A stretch of DNA of 64,000 bases, from NCBI GenBank assembly GCA_019279435.1, contig JAAALK010000286.1, positions 26,121,931 through 26,185,930 on the forward strand. Reading direction: 5' to 3'. Positions within the stretch are counted from its first letter, which is position 1; each line of letters begins with the position of its first letter. Source of the DNA: Zizania palustris (Eukaryota > Streptophyta > Magnoliopsida > Poales > Poaceae). The notes under the pieces are model-generated. The model ran no database searches. It saw only the letters and a list, made by a program, of their open reading frames with translations, and was not told the origin of the DNA. A program made the translations under genes and the position numbers. Positions 45,649 through 56,673 of this stretch are shown here, piece after piece.

Positions 45649-47290
45649 CTAGAATAATTTGATATCTCGGCTCACCCATAAGACAAAGTTAATCAGTCCA
45701 TATCCGATTGTCTTGATCCCCTCATCAGGCATTGGAATATCCAAGGAGTCATTGATAAATTTGTGATTGGTGATCTCATTGACCAGAACCTTGGTATACT
45801 CAGCGGGAATAGGCCAATTGTGAAATAGATCCCCAGGCATAGCAATGCCTCGTGCAACCTCTTGGGATCGGTACATGCAGACTGCATGGTGTGTACTCTT
45901 TGATATAATTTACAGGAAATTTCTCTTGTACTAATCCAACACTGCTTGATACGTTAAGTCGTACCTCTGGCATAACTATCTGTCCCACTGTAGCCTATAT
46001 GATGTTTGGATTCTCATTACTAAATTCAAAGAAGTGTATCTCCCACTCTGCATGGTGATCTGCGGCATCGTCTGTGCGTGCTTGACGCTTCTTGTATGTG
46101 GCACCATCTTGCTTCTTAAAAGTATCTTCTAGGGTGCTATAGAAAAGACACCTCGGGTGTGCCCTCGATGTTCCTCATTTGTGAGAGCAGATGTAAGCTT
46201 GTCATTACATCCCTCTGGCTTGAACTTTCTAGCTTTCTCCAACTCAACGATTTACTTCGCTTTCTGAAATAGTCCACTATTTTGTGAGTTGGGGAGGATA
46301 TATTGGGCATCAGGTGTTTTTTAGCTCGACCTAGGAGCCATCTCTTAGTGCGCTGATCAGCATCTGAAAACTATTTAGGTAACCTAGCCACACAGTCCTC
46401 CTCTTCCTTTCTACTCCACTAATCCTCCTTGGCCTTATATCCACCTGGGCCAAGTTTATGTGGGAACTTATTTTTCTTATTAAGTTCTTTGAACATGACG
46501 CTCTCTTGTTTGGCTTCCTCCGAAAAATGCTGCAATTTGAATTCATTCCATTCATTTAGTATGATAAACATGTAGTCGTTGAGCGGTGACTCTCCTTTTC
46601 TGAAGGTACTGTGTGTTCAATTTAGTCCTGAATGTACGAAGAGATTTCCCGATAGTCTTCAATGTGGTAGCTTTAGCGTCTTCTAAGCGATCTTCCGGGA
46701 ATTTATTATGCGCTTTTATATGCTGCCACAATTTGTTCTTTGTAGCTTCAGGGACAATCTTCTAGTTTTTCCAAACTATCTTACATCGCTCCCTAGCGAG
46801 ACATCCACAGTCATTGTACCACTTAGCTGTGATTTCTTTTGGCTTCTTTGGAGCCCAATCAACATACACATCTTCAACCTCGTAGATAGTTGTATGCAGC
46901 TTGTTCTTCTCCCGTTTTCCTCTCCTCTTCGCATTTGTAGAGGATGTTGTGGAAGCGGGCTCAATAGTTGTTGGCTTAGAGGACTCAACAGGTGGGAAAA
47001 TAGTTGTTCTTTCCTCATGGAATAATTGACGCTTCATTCCTCGCTTTGGACGATCCTACGATGATAAACAATGTGAACTTCAGGAATGTAATCCTCGGTT
47101 AGAAGCTGCTCTGACTTGTTAATAACGCTACAATTACCTCCAGTTGAGTTTCAGTAATGTAATCCTCATCGACATCTTCTCTCATTCGCTTCTTACTAGG
47201 CTCCACTGGATGTGGATCCTTCAGATGAACCCTCTATATTTGTTTTTGCAGGAGACTCGTAGATGAGCTCCTTTATGGGACGTCCTTCTT
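45649..47290 (-). pseudogene. TnpA-like (Ptta/En/Spm) protein of G2, degraded
   Basis: Pieces readable on the - strand: MAEEGRPIKELIYESPAKTN (from about 47296), a basic PSKKRMRE patch, VYVDWAPKKPKEITAKWYND (about 46860-46800), LWQHIKAHNKFPEDRLEDA (about 46745-46680), KARKFKPEGCNDKLTSALTN, and, at 45876-45649, RGIAMPGDLFHNWPIPAEY leading to SLDIPMPDEG. These match the layout of plant En/Spm TnpA-type proteins, which bind the subterminal repeats. Many stops and frameshifts, some probably introns. Confidence 0.65.
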
Positions 47291-47629
47291 CTGCCATAGA
47301 TGAACTATTCATGAATAAATGAATCATTTGACTCGTAAATAAGGCAGACAAGGAATTGAATAACGAGCTAATGTATCTTGACTAATCGTTGCCTAGATGC
47401 TAGTCGAACCTCGCCCTGGTCGGTCTATAGAGCCCGACTAGTAATTAGATATTAGATTAGGTTAAGAGTCTAATTAGGTTAAGAGGCTAATGTATCATTT
47501 GATAACTGCCAACCTAATCTGTAGAAATCAATCAGTCATAGTTAAGAGGATAATATGTATCAGAATTTTGGTTATGTAAAAAAGGTCCTTAGTCATATTT
47601 TCATGTACGAAACAATGCACAAAGTTGTT

Positions 47630-47811
47630 GAGGCCTCAACATATTTTGTGTTGTTTTTAAAATATGTTCATGGCTGTCATGGAACCCATGGGCACATCCA
47701 TACCCTGCCAGCAGCACAAGAAAGAAGAAGTTGTTGCAAGGGTATGGATGTGTCCCATGGCTTTGATGACATACATGAGATAACTCAATAACAATTTGCA
47801 TCATAGGCCTC
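47630..47811. other. 182-nt imperfect foldback inside G2
   Basis: The central stem (47686-47708 with 47736-47760) is nearly perfect, with a 27-base loop. The outer arms continue imperfectly to GAGGCCT (47630) and AGGCCTC (47811). It lies in the region between the putative first exon and the TnpA coding pieces. Confidence 0.65.
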
Positions 47812-48646
47812 TTAAAATAATTGCAAAATAGGAAGAAAGCATCGAATTGTAATAGAGAAAAAAGGGCCTCTCCGAACAACTATATCAAGGCATGACTTTG
47901 TGTGAATGACTGAAGTGGCTGAAGAACTTCAAATGTGCCATGTGACTGAAGTGAACTTCCATAATTCAAGCAAATTTCAAAAACTTGGGATAGCTACAAT
48001 AATAGCATTGTCACTCATTGCATATGTGGTATATCAATATAACTTATTAGCACATCCTCATAGCAGCAATTAATAACTTACATGCTCATAAGCATCACTA
48101 TAAGAGAATATGTAGACACATGGCGCTTATGACCAAAATGGAAGAATAATGTGAATACAAACCATTACTATTTTCTCTGGAATACCGTCGCATATATGCA
48201 AACTTTTATGTAAATGGTACATGGAAATGCAAACCCTGATCTGCTCTCCTTTTATACAAGGAGAGATAACATGCCTTTTTTCATCTAGCTAGCTCATAAA
48301 AAAATTGAATTTAAAACATACAATGAACACAGATGAGTCCAAATAGATTTCTGTTTCAATAGCTCGAATTGACCATTAACAACTGTAATTCTTCACAGAC
48401 GACACATGTCATGATGTCAAACACAATGATTCAAGTAAAGACAATTCTACATAGCCAAATAAATGACATACAAGTAAAACATGTGCACATACATGTGACA
48501 TATTCCATTTTCCTGCACTTATCAACAAAATGTTCATATCAACCAAATTTCTCACTGATGGTCAATGGCTTTTGATGCATGGAAGAAAATACTAGTACTG
48601 TATGTATGCAACCCTAGTGGGCGATATAAGTGTCTAGAACTGACCT

Positions 48647-48868
48647 TTTTTGTAGCATGGCGGTGGTGGCGACAGGATCCGGGACAGCGGCAACGGGTGG
48701 CGGCATGGGCTCCGGGGATTGTGGTGGGCTATGGGGGTGGCAATGGGCTCCTGGGGGGAGATGAGATCTGGGGTGGCGGCGACGGGTGGAGGGCAACAGC
48801 GCGGGCTCGGGGATGGCGGCGACGGGCTCTAGGACGGCGGCGGTGGGTGCGGGAGTTTGATTTATCAA
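48647..48868 (-). pseudogene. Putative GC-rich first exon of G2 TnpA gene
   Basis: Starts MINQTPAPTAAVLEPVAAIP on the - strand, Pro/Ala/Ser-rich, and ends at an AAG|GTCAGT donor (48647/48646). A TATTTATA box lies about 40 bases upstream (48905-48913), next to the subterminal repeats, so this is a plausible first exon. No conserved domain is recognised. Confidence 0.45.
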
Positions 48869-48924
48869 GTGAAGTTAGGTTTTTGTCCTGGCGGGAGTGA
48901 AAACATATAAATAGGTCAATTAGC

Positions 48925-49160
48925 AATAGTGGGAATGCTGACGTCACCTGCATGCCACTACTATTCCTCTTAGGAGTGGCGGTTGGGTGATGTTATACGG
49001 CCCACCACTGCTAAGCCGCCCGCACTGCGTTCGACTTAGTAGTGGTGGGCCATATGGTGTCACCCGACTGCCACTATTAAGAGGAATAGATGTGGTGGGC
49101 AGATGACGTCAGCATGCCCGCCACTGATTACATACGTGTCCGCCACTGCTAACTCTAAGG
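48925..49160. repeat. Subterminal repeat array, right end of G2
   Basis: CCACTACTATTCCTCTTAGG, GTAGTGGTGGGCC, GTGGTGGGCAGATGACGTCA and GCCCGCCACTG words in both orientations mirror the left array. Confidence 0.7.
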
Positions 49161-49177
49161 TGTATTTATATTTAGTA

Positions 49178-49474
49178 AAATCATATATTTCCAATAATTA
49201 AAAAAGGTTTCAATATATATTTTCTACTTGATTATTATTATTATTTTTCTTAAGTAATTTTTTTGATTAGATAGACATATATTACAAATAATTAAATAAT
49301 AACATATATTACCAATATCTTAAACAAAATGATACTAGTGGCCTGCTAGTGCTATACACATTAATGACATAAATAAAAACATATCTTACCAATATCTTAA
49401 ACATAAATGACACTACCAAATGATATAATTGATTTTAAAAATATGCACAATCTCTTATGCTAAACATAAATGAT
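49178..49474. other. AT-rich spacer after the TNP2 gene end
   Basis: No gene. AT-rich with a short ATT/ATA microsatellite near 49225-49250 and an ATTACCAATATCTTAAACA motif repeated near 49309 and 49388. It lies between the TNP2 stop and the G2 terminus. Confidence 0.5.
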
Positions 49475-49867
49475 CTAGGGTTGCACTAATTTTCCATCGC
49501 CATCGGTACGCAGATAAGGAATCACACTACCAAATGACAGTTTTGCTTCAACCACATTGATCCTTGCTATGTCAACGAAGAATGACACCTCATCAAACTG
49601 ATTGTATTCGTCTTCGTCCTCGACTCTATTAACTCCAACAATTATTTATTTTCCTGGAGCAACGATGTATTTCTTCTCGTCTTTAGGATCAAGTATGAAA
49701 AATACTTGTGCCACAGATTGAGCGAGTATCCAACGGTCATCTATATAATCCACCTTATTAAGGTCAACTATCGTAAACCTGTAATCATACACCTCCACAC
49801 CTTATTGATGTCTGACCCATTGGCATTTAAATACAGGGATTTCTATAGAGTTCCCATAGTTAAGTTC
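49475..49867 (-). pseudogene. CACTA TNP2 transposase gene G1, C-terminal part (DUF4216)
   Basis: On the - strand from the F boundary: ELNYGNSIEIPVFKCQWV, FTIVDLNKVDYIDDRWILA, VAQVFFILDPKDEKKYIVAP, VEDEDEYNQFDE, then a stop at 49477-49475. This is the DUF4216 end of a plant TNP2 protein, with in-frame stops after WVRHQ and APGK. It continues the frame that ends at 60978, which shows that Sirevirus F split the gene. Confidence 0.82.
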
Positions 49868-52022
49868 TGTTGGACCGGAAACGACGACCAGAGGGGGGGT
49901 GAATGGGAGCTTTTAAAATTTCAGACCAAAATAGCCTTCTGTTTTAATTCTGTCTTCTGCGGAACAAGCTTCGAACACACCCTTCGAAGAACTGGTTCAG
50001 AGGTATTTGACAGCTACAAAAACAGGCTTCGTAAGGAGCAAAACTTCGAAGCCATGAAGACTTCGCGCCACACACAAACCCAAAAATTCAGCTTCTGCTA
50101 AGTCAGTGCAGCCTTCGCACACAGGGTGCCTTCGTGCAGGCTTCACACTTCACCCTTCACAAGAGCGGACTTCCCTCTGAGGATTTTGATCAACTATGCT
50201 ACGGCAGTGCAGGCTCCACACACAAGGTGCCTTCGAGCAGGATTCGCACTACACCCTTCGCAAGAGCAGACTTCCCCTTGAGGACTTCGACCAAATACTT
50301 AGCGACAGCAACTGGTGCTGGGCTTCATACTTCGAAGAACAAAACGCACACTTAACAGACTTCGCTAAGGGCTTCGACTAGGGAAGAAAGAACGGGCTTC
50401 GATCAGTGCTTCGCTAGTAATCAGAGAGGTCTAGCCTCCAGTTTACATAGAGGGAACAGACACTGGAAAACACACTTTGCTCAAACACACTTCGCTCAAA
50501 CAGACTTCTCACAAGTTCAACACAAAAGAAGTGACACACAAGAGATCAAAATATGTAGCGAGGTATGCATACAAGCTCAAGCAGAAAATGAACAAAGAAT
50601 CAAGACTTCGATGCTTGAACAGGGAACACAAAAATTGAACTCACAGGATGAATACAGAGTGTGGTGGCTAGCACAGGAGTTCTACAATGAATGCTCAAAA
50701 ATGTTAATGCGACCTACCCAGCCTCTACTATTTATAGGCACTATTCTCCATGTGAATTGACTACTTTACCCCTAGGGTATACATTGGTTTTGTCTCTTCA
50801 GAACAGAGGGGTACAAAAGGTAGTCTACTTTATTTGGAGGCTTCTTTTGTCAGCTTTGTAGAGGGGACAGCGTCAGCTTTTTGCAGAGCAGACACTGTCA
50901 GCCTTTACAGTCTTGGACCCTTCTGAAGCCCCCCTTCGCACGCGAGGGATGTGGTAGCTTCGGTGAGAAGCCTTGAGCCTGACGGCCTTCGCTTCACCGA
51001 AGTCAGCCTTCGATACAGTGACGGTTTTGAGCCGAAGCCGTCAAAGCCCTTGGGCCTTCGCACCAACACCTTTGTAGTGGACCACAACGGCTTCACAGCT
51101 TCTCCAAGCTCGAACTCCGTCAGTCCGTGTACCAAACCCATGCATGGCCGAAGTACCTCAAGTCATCCTCACTCCGGAGCCAGCTTCGCTCCGGAGCCTG
51201 CTTCACTCCGAAGCCCCACCTTCGGAGTACCACCCTTCGAAGTCCCTCCTTCGTCCATGGCCTCCGCATGAAGCATTCCATGAGCACTTCGTCGCAATGT
51301 CTCTCCCCGAGCAGACTCCTCGACGAGCCTCACCCGGACCATGCCTTCGATGCACCTCGACTTCTGAGACCTTCGTCGGGTAAACCTTCAAGTGTCTCCC
51401 TCCGGAGCACACTTCGAACATCTTGCCTCATTGCTGAGGACTTGATCCACCATACTCCGAAGTCACTCCATTCGGAGTACCCTTCGAAGTGCCTCGCCTC
51501 CGAGGACTTCGTCTCGGAGTACATTCACCCGGAGTAACACTTCGCACTTACTGCCTTCTCCTGGCACACCTCGACCCGAGGTCCGACCTTGACCCCTTCG
51601 CAGCATTCATGACGGAACTCCCTGCTCCCCTGGCATCAAGCCTCCTGCTTGACCCAGGTTCACCTGCTGCGAACCGTCCATCGCCTCCAAAGTCCCCTGC
51701 CCACCACAGACAAGCAGACAACTGTATCCAGTACCCCGGAGACCTCTCCAGGTAAACAACCTCCGATACACACTCCGGTGTACCGCCCAAAGTACCGAGA
51801 CCTTCGGTACAGCCAATCATCGTGTACTGTCGGACCCCTCCGACAGGCACACTCCGCTGCAACAGCTGCAGCAACCAGAGCCACCGAACCCTTCGGTGAA
51901 ACAGCCTCCGAACACCTTCGGAGAACCAACCTCCGAACCCCTTCAGAGGTACCCCTTCGAATCAGAGGGTAAAATCTGTCAATCACTCATCACAGACTCC
52001 GAAACCAACTCTTGGTTTCTTA
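49868..52022 (-). repeat. 3' LTR of Sirevirus F (2155 bp)
   Basis: On the + strand TGTTGGACCGG... to ...GGTTTCTTA, adjoining the CTCCCCCTT polypurine complement. In its own orientation it begins TAAGAAACC where B and D begin TGAG, so the terminal G is changed. It carries a TATA box (50729-50736) and dense CTTCGAA and TCCGAAG words. Confidence 0.85.
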
Positions 52023-52049
52023 ATCTCCCCCTTGATGAGTGCATTGACA
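51976..52049 (-). other. Foldback enclosing polypurine tract and LTR start (F)
   Basis: The arms at 52049-52033 and 51992-51976 (- strand) pair fully apart from one bulge. Compared with B, two paired positions have changed together (GACAA/TTGTC becomes GTCAA/TTGAC). Confidence 0.7.
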
Positions 52050-53158
52050 ACCAAATTCAAGTACAAGAAAAATTTGAAGAATTTCAGCACACAGGTGACC
52101 ATAAAAACTCAGAAACGAGCCAAATCATGTCACTTGACAAAAGAATTTTCCTCCCCCTTTTTCAATAGAGTAAAAAGCCCCTTCGACAAAACTTCCCTTT
52201 GCAAGATAAAAACTCCCCCTGAGTTAATGTTCCCCTTTGCGGCAGAGAACTCAACAATTTCTCCCCCTTTGGCAATGCAAGCATCAAGGAGCATGTAAAA
52301 TATGCATAGCTTCAAAATGGGCAGAATTGCAAAGACATATAAAGCAAAAATATGCCAATATTAATACCAATTATAATGTGCTCAACTCAATTTAACATTC
52401 TCTAAAAACATGATGACAGCATGTGATTTTATCATTTCGAAATAAAAGCATCACCACTTAATCAAGGTAACTAGACAAGTAAAAGCAGGGACTGCGCAAA
52501 GCTAGTCAATTTCTACTCTAGACAGACAAGTCCAGTTCAAATGGAGCATTGAAAGCAAACTTGATGATCAATGAATTTTGTTGTTCTTTTCAAAATGCCA
52601 GGGGTTATTTGTTTGTCCACCTTATACTTTCCAATCAGGCCAAGCCTAGGCATGAAAGCCATCAGAACCTTAAAGCAATGATTTTGGCATACACTACTCT
52701 ATCCCAGTTCAGACCAATGTGCAATGGTAAGCAGTCTAGAATAGAGTAGTGCGACAAACAAACCCACCTGGATCTTTTTGCTTTGAAGCATGCAAATCAT
52801 GGATTTTTGGAATTTTTATTAAGTGAATCAAATTGTGTAACACTTGATGAATATCCATGAGTATGTAGAACTATTTTTCAAGTTGCAATGTTTAGCATCC
52901 AGAGAAAAGGAGTCTTGCTATCAAGCAGATAAAAGATAGCTAAAGCAGTCCAGCCTAAACATGCTAGATTTAAGACTAAGCAGTGAGCATGATTTGATTT
53001 TGGAAAGAGAAATCATGCACATAATGTTTCAGATATATTAAATAACGCTGAGCTGACATGATTTCATGAATTACATACAGGCATATAAGTGCAAAAGATG
53101 TAAATGCAATTTCACACACAGTGAGCGTATGCAAGACAATTAAAACTGCTTCCCCTCA
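52023..53158 (-). other. Sirevirus 3' noncoding region (F)
   Basis: No gene. GGGGGAG-type tracts on the - strand near 52031, 52155, 52217 and 52265. About 52595-52720 is conserved with B and D. Confidence 0.75.
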
Positions 53159-56100
53159 CAAAATGCCGTAAGGGTGACAAATACCAAGTTTCCCACGCAA
53201 GTAGGCAAATCGAGAAGCATCGAGGGGTTTTGTGAAAATATCGGCTAGCTGGTGTTGGGTATCAACATATTGAAGTTCAATATCACCCTTCTCATTATGA
53301 TCTCTGAGAAAATGATATCGCACATCAATGTGTTTGGTTCTGGAGTGTTGAACCGGGTTGTTTGCAATACAAATAGCACTAATGTTATCACAGAAAAGTG
53401 GAACACTCTTATAATCTAACCCGAAATCCCGCAAAGTGGAAACCATCCACAAAATCTGAGAGCAACAGCTAGCTGCAACAACATATTCGGCCTCAGCCAT
53501 CGATTGTGCAACACTAGACTGTTTGCGAGAAGACCAGCAAACCAAAGAAGTACCCAGAAAATGACAAGTACCAGAGGTACTTTTCCTATCAATCCTACAC
53601 CCAGCAAAATCCGCATCGGAATAACCTCGAAGACACAAAGAGGAAGACGCCGAATACCAAATGCCAAATTCAAGGGTATGTTTGAGATACCTGAGAATGT
53701 GCTTTACTGCTTGGCGGTGCGAAGCTCGTGGTTAAGCCTGAAAACGAGCGCACAGACACACTGCGAAGTGTATGTCCGGCCTCATACCAGTCAAGTAGAG
53801 GAGGGAGCCGATCATTCTTCGGAACTCCTTTTGGTCTACGGCTTCTCCATCTTCATCAGGATCCAATGCTATAGATGTAGCCATTGGAGTGGCGAGTGGC
53901 TTCGCATCAGCCATGTCGAACTTCTTGAGCAGATCCTTGGTGTACTTTGTCTGGTGGATGAAAGTACCCTGTTTGCTTTGCTTGATTTGCAAACCAAGGA
54001 AAAATGTGAGTTCGCCCATCATGGACATATCGAACTCCCTGCTCATGGCATCTGCAAACTCGGCAACCAAAGCATGAGAAGAGCCACCAAAGATGATATC
54101 ATCCACATAAATCTGAACTAGGAGGAAATCTTTGCCATGCTTGAGAGTGAACAGGGTTTTATCAACAGATCCCATCAAATACCCCCGCTCAAGTAGAAAA
54201 GACTTAAGTTTGTCATACCATGCCCGAGGGGCCTGCTTGAGTCTATAAAGAGCCTTATGAAGTTTAAGGACTTTATGTGGGTATTTGGGGTTTTCAAAAC
54301 CAGGTGGTTGTTTTACATAAACATCTTCGCCTATGAAACCATTAAGAAAAGCACTTTTGACATCCATTTGATAGAGTTTGAATCCCCGGGATGTCGCAAA
54401 GGCAAGCAAAATCCTAATGGCCTCAAGACGTGCAACAGGTGCAAAAGTTTCAGTAAAATCAATCCGTTCTAATTGAGAATAACCCTGAGCTACAAGTCTA
54501 GCCTTGTTTCTAACTATAGTCCCATCCTCCCCTTGTTTGTTTTTGAAAATCCATTTTGTTCCAATGAAATGAACATTTGGTGGAGGATCAACTAAAGTCC
54601 AGACTTGGTTTCTCTCAAAATTTTCAAGTTCTTCATGCATGGCATTGATCCAACTAGAATCAGAAAGTGCATGACTAACATCTAAGGGCTCGAAAGAAGC
54701 AACAAAAGCGGAATCAATGAAATGAGCATGAGAACGTGTTACCCTTTGATCAAGCTCACCAATGATCTGCTCGGGAGGATGCATCCTTTGAACATGGTGT
54801 GGAGCCTCGCGGCGGGATGCAGTCTCCACCTCAACTTGTGCGTTGGAGTGGTCCAAGATGACCAATGTCGAGGTAGTTGCTTTGGGACCTTGTGCCGAAG
54901 TGGGGTTGGCTTCAGGGGTTGATGTCGAGGGTAGTAGGGGTTCATCCTCGAAATCTCCGGGATCTTCTTCTTCGAAGATAGTCTATTCCATATCGTGTTC
55001 ATTTGCTTGTTCAAGAGCAGAACTAACAGAGGGGGTTGATTCATCAAAAGTCACATCACATGACTCGATGACAGTGTTAGTCTCCAAATTATAAACACGA
55101 TAAGAATGACCATGTGTAGTGTAACCCAAAAAGATCCCGTCAGAAGAACGCGACTCAAATTTATCCAAATTACCACGTTTTAGGATAAAGCAACGACAGC
55201 CAAAAACTCGAAGATGAGTAACCTTGGGCTATCTCCCAAAACGTAGCTCATAAGATGTCAAATTCAAAATTGAGCGCAAGAAGATTCGGTTTGAGATGTA
55301 ACAAGCAGTGTTCATGGCATCAGCCCAAAATTTTCTAGGAGTCCTGTGCTCATCGAACATCGTCCTAGCCATCTCAACCAAAGTCCGGTTCTTTCTCTCA
55401 ACAACACCGTTTTGTTGAGGAACCCGCGGAGCAGAGAATTGATGTTCTATCCCATGCTCCATGCAAAAGTCAACAAAGAGACTGTTCTTGAACTCAGTGC
55501 CATTATCACTTCGAATGAATTTCAATGCACTAGGGAGTTCAGTGAAAAGTCTCAACGCCAAGTTCCGAAAGTGTGAAAACACTTCATCCTTGCTGGCAAG
55601 AAAGAAGACCCAAGAGTAGCGAGAGAAATCGTCGACAATGACTAACACATACCACTTGCCGCCCAAAGAACTAACCCGAGAAGGACCTACAGTGTCCATG
55701 TGGAGAAGTTCTCCGGGTTGTTCAGTCATCACTGTGGTGACTGGCGAGTGCGAAGCGGCAATCATTTTTCCATGTCGACAAGGAGCGCAAACTAAATTCT
55801 TCTCAAACTTGAGCTTGGGCAATCCTCAGATTAGACCTAGGGCACTCAGACGAGCGAGCAACTCAAAGCTCATATGCCCTAGTCTCCTATGCCACTTCCA
55901 AAGCTCAGAAGTAGAATGTGAAACAAGACAATGAGAAGAACCAGATGACTCAGAAAAATCAGCTCCAAAAACTCTCCCCACTCTAAAGATCTTACAAACC
56001 ACAACGCCATCAGAATTGAGTACTTGCGAAGTATCACGATGGAATCGCACTTCGAAGACCTCATCAAGCAATGGAGATACAGAAAGCAAATTGTATCCCA

Positions 56101-56330
56101 AATTCTCAACCAAAGCAACATCTTTGAGAGTGAAATTCGAGTTGATTCTTACCACACCTTTACCTTTCACTCTACTCCTTCGATTGTTGCCGAAGGTGAT
56201 ATGTTCCTTTTGCTTGGTTGTTGTGAGGCTGGAGAACCATGCTGCATCTCTGGTCATATGGCACGAACAACCGGAGTCCTTGATCTACGTGCCCTCCAAG
56301 CCTCGGTCTGTCGCCTACACATGATAAGAA
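53159..56330 (-). pseudogene. pol of Sirevirus F, one frame with six nonsense codons
   Basis: Protease DSGCSCHM (about 56258-56278), GAG-pre-integrase (LWKWHRRLGHMSFELL), integrase with HMDTVG, IRSDNGTEF and VVERKNR (catalytic D, D, E), reverse transcriptase with TKWIFKNK, QMDVKSAFLNG and YVDD, and RNase H (SDADFAGCR, AEAEYVVAASCC, ADIFTKPLDASRF). The frame is constant from 56330 to 53159, interrupted only by stops at 56315-56317, 56285-56287, 55826-55828, 55229-55231, 54983-54985 and 53732-53734. No frameshift was found in pol. Without suppression it is non-functional. Confidence 0.92.
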
Positions 56331-56673
56331 AATATCGATCGCTCAGTGCTGGGGTGAGTGAAAATATGACGAGGCATCCAGCACTGAGTGATACGAGTAG
56401 TAGGCACAGTAAAAGTAGGTTGTCTACGCACAGGATAATCAGAATGATGCAAAGTGCGAGGTCTACCTACATGCTGTGATCTAACAACATGACGAGGTCT
56501 CCTACTCTGATGAGGTACAAAGCTACTCGCCCGGGGTCTACCACCATATGGAACATGGTGAACACCTCGAGGAGCAAAACCTCTCCGAGAAGCACGAGGA
56601 GCCTCAAAAACAGGACGATAGTAAAACTCAGACTCATGCATACCTAAAGATGGGTAATGCATGTCCTGGTAAC

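Larger units (their letters stand above)
43139..49177 (-). mobile_element. Element G2: CACTA (En/Spm) transposon with TnpA- and ULP1-like genes
   Basis: Both ends carry subterminal repeat arrays (43155-43345 and 48925-49160) built from CAGTGGCGGGC/GCCCGCCACTG words and the shared motif GGTGGGCAGATGACGTCAGC. The termini proposed are TACTACAAATAGCCAC at the left and, on the other strand, TACTAAATATAAATACACC at the right; both look like a CACTA end with its first C changed to T. Flanking triplets are CAA and AAA, so the duplication is imperfect. Genes run on the - strand. No TNP2 gene lies between these ends. The exact boundaries are uncertain. Confidence 0.6.

Noticed and set aside
49225..49250. 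ATT/ATA-rich microsatellite near the right end of G2
   Set aside because: Ordinary AT-rich simple sequence. Not evidence of an origin or matrix attachment region.
51144..51537. Overlapping Pro/Ser-rich frames in the F LTRs (also 59935-60574)
   Set aside because: They arise from the repeated CTTCGAAG/TCCGGAG words in all frames. No protein family is recognised, and they overlap each other.
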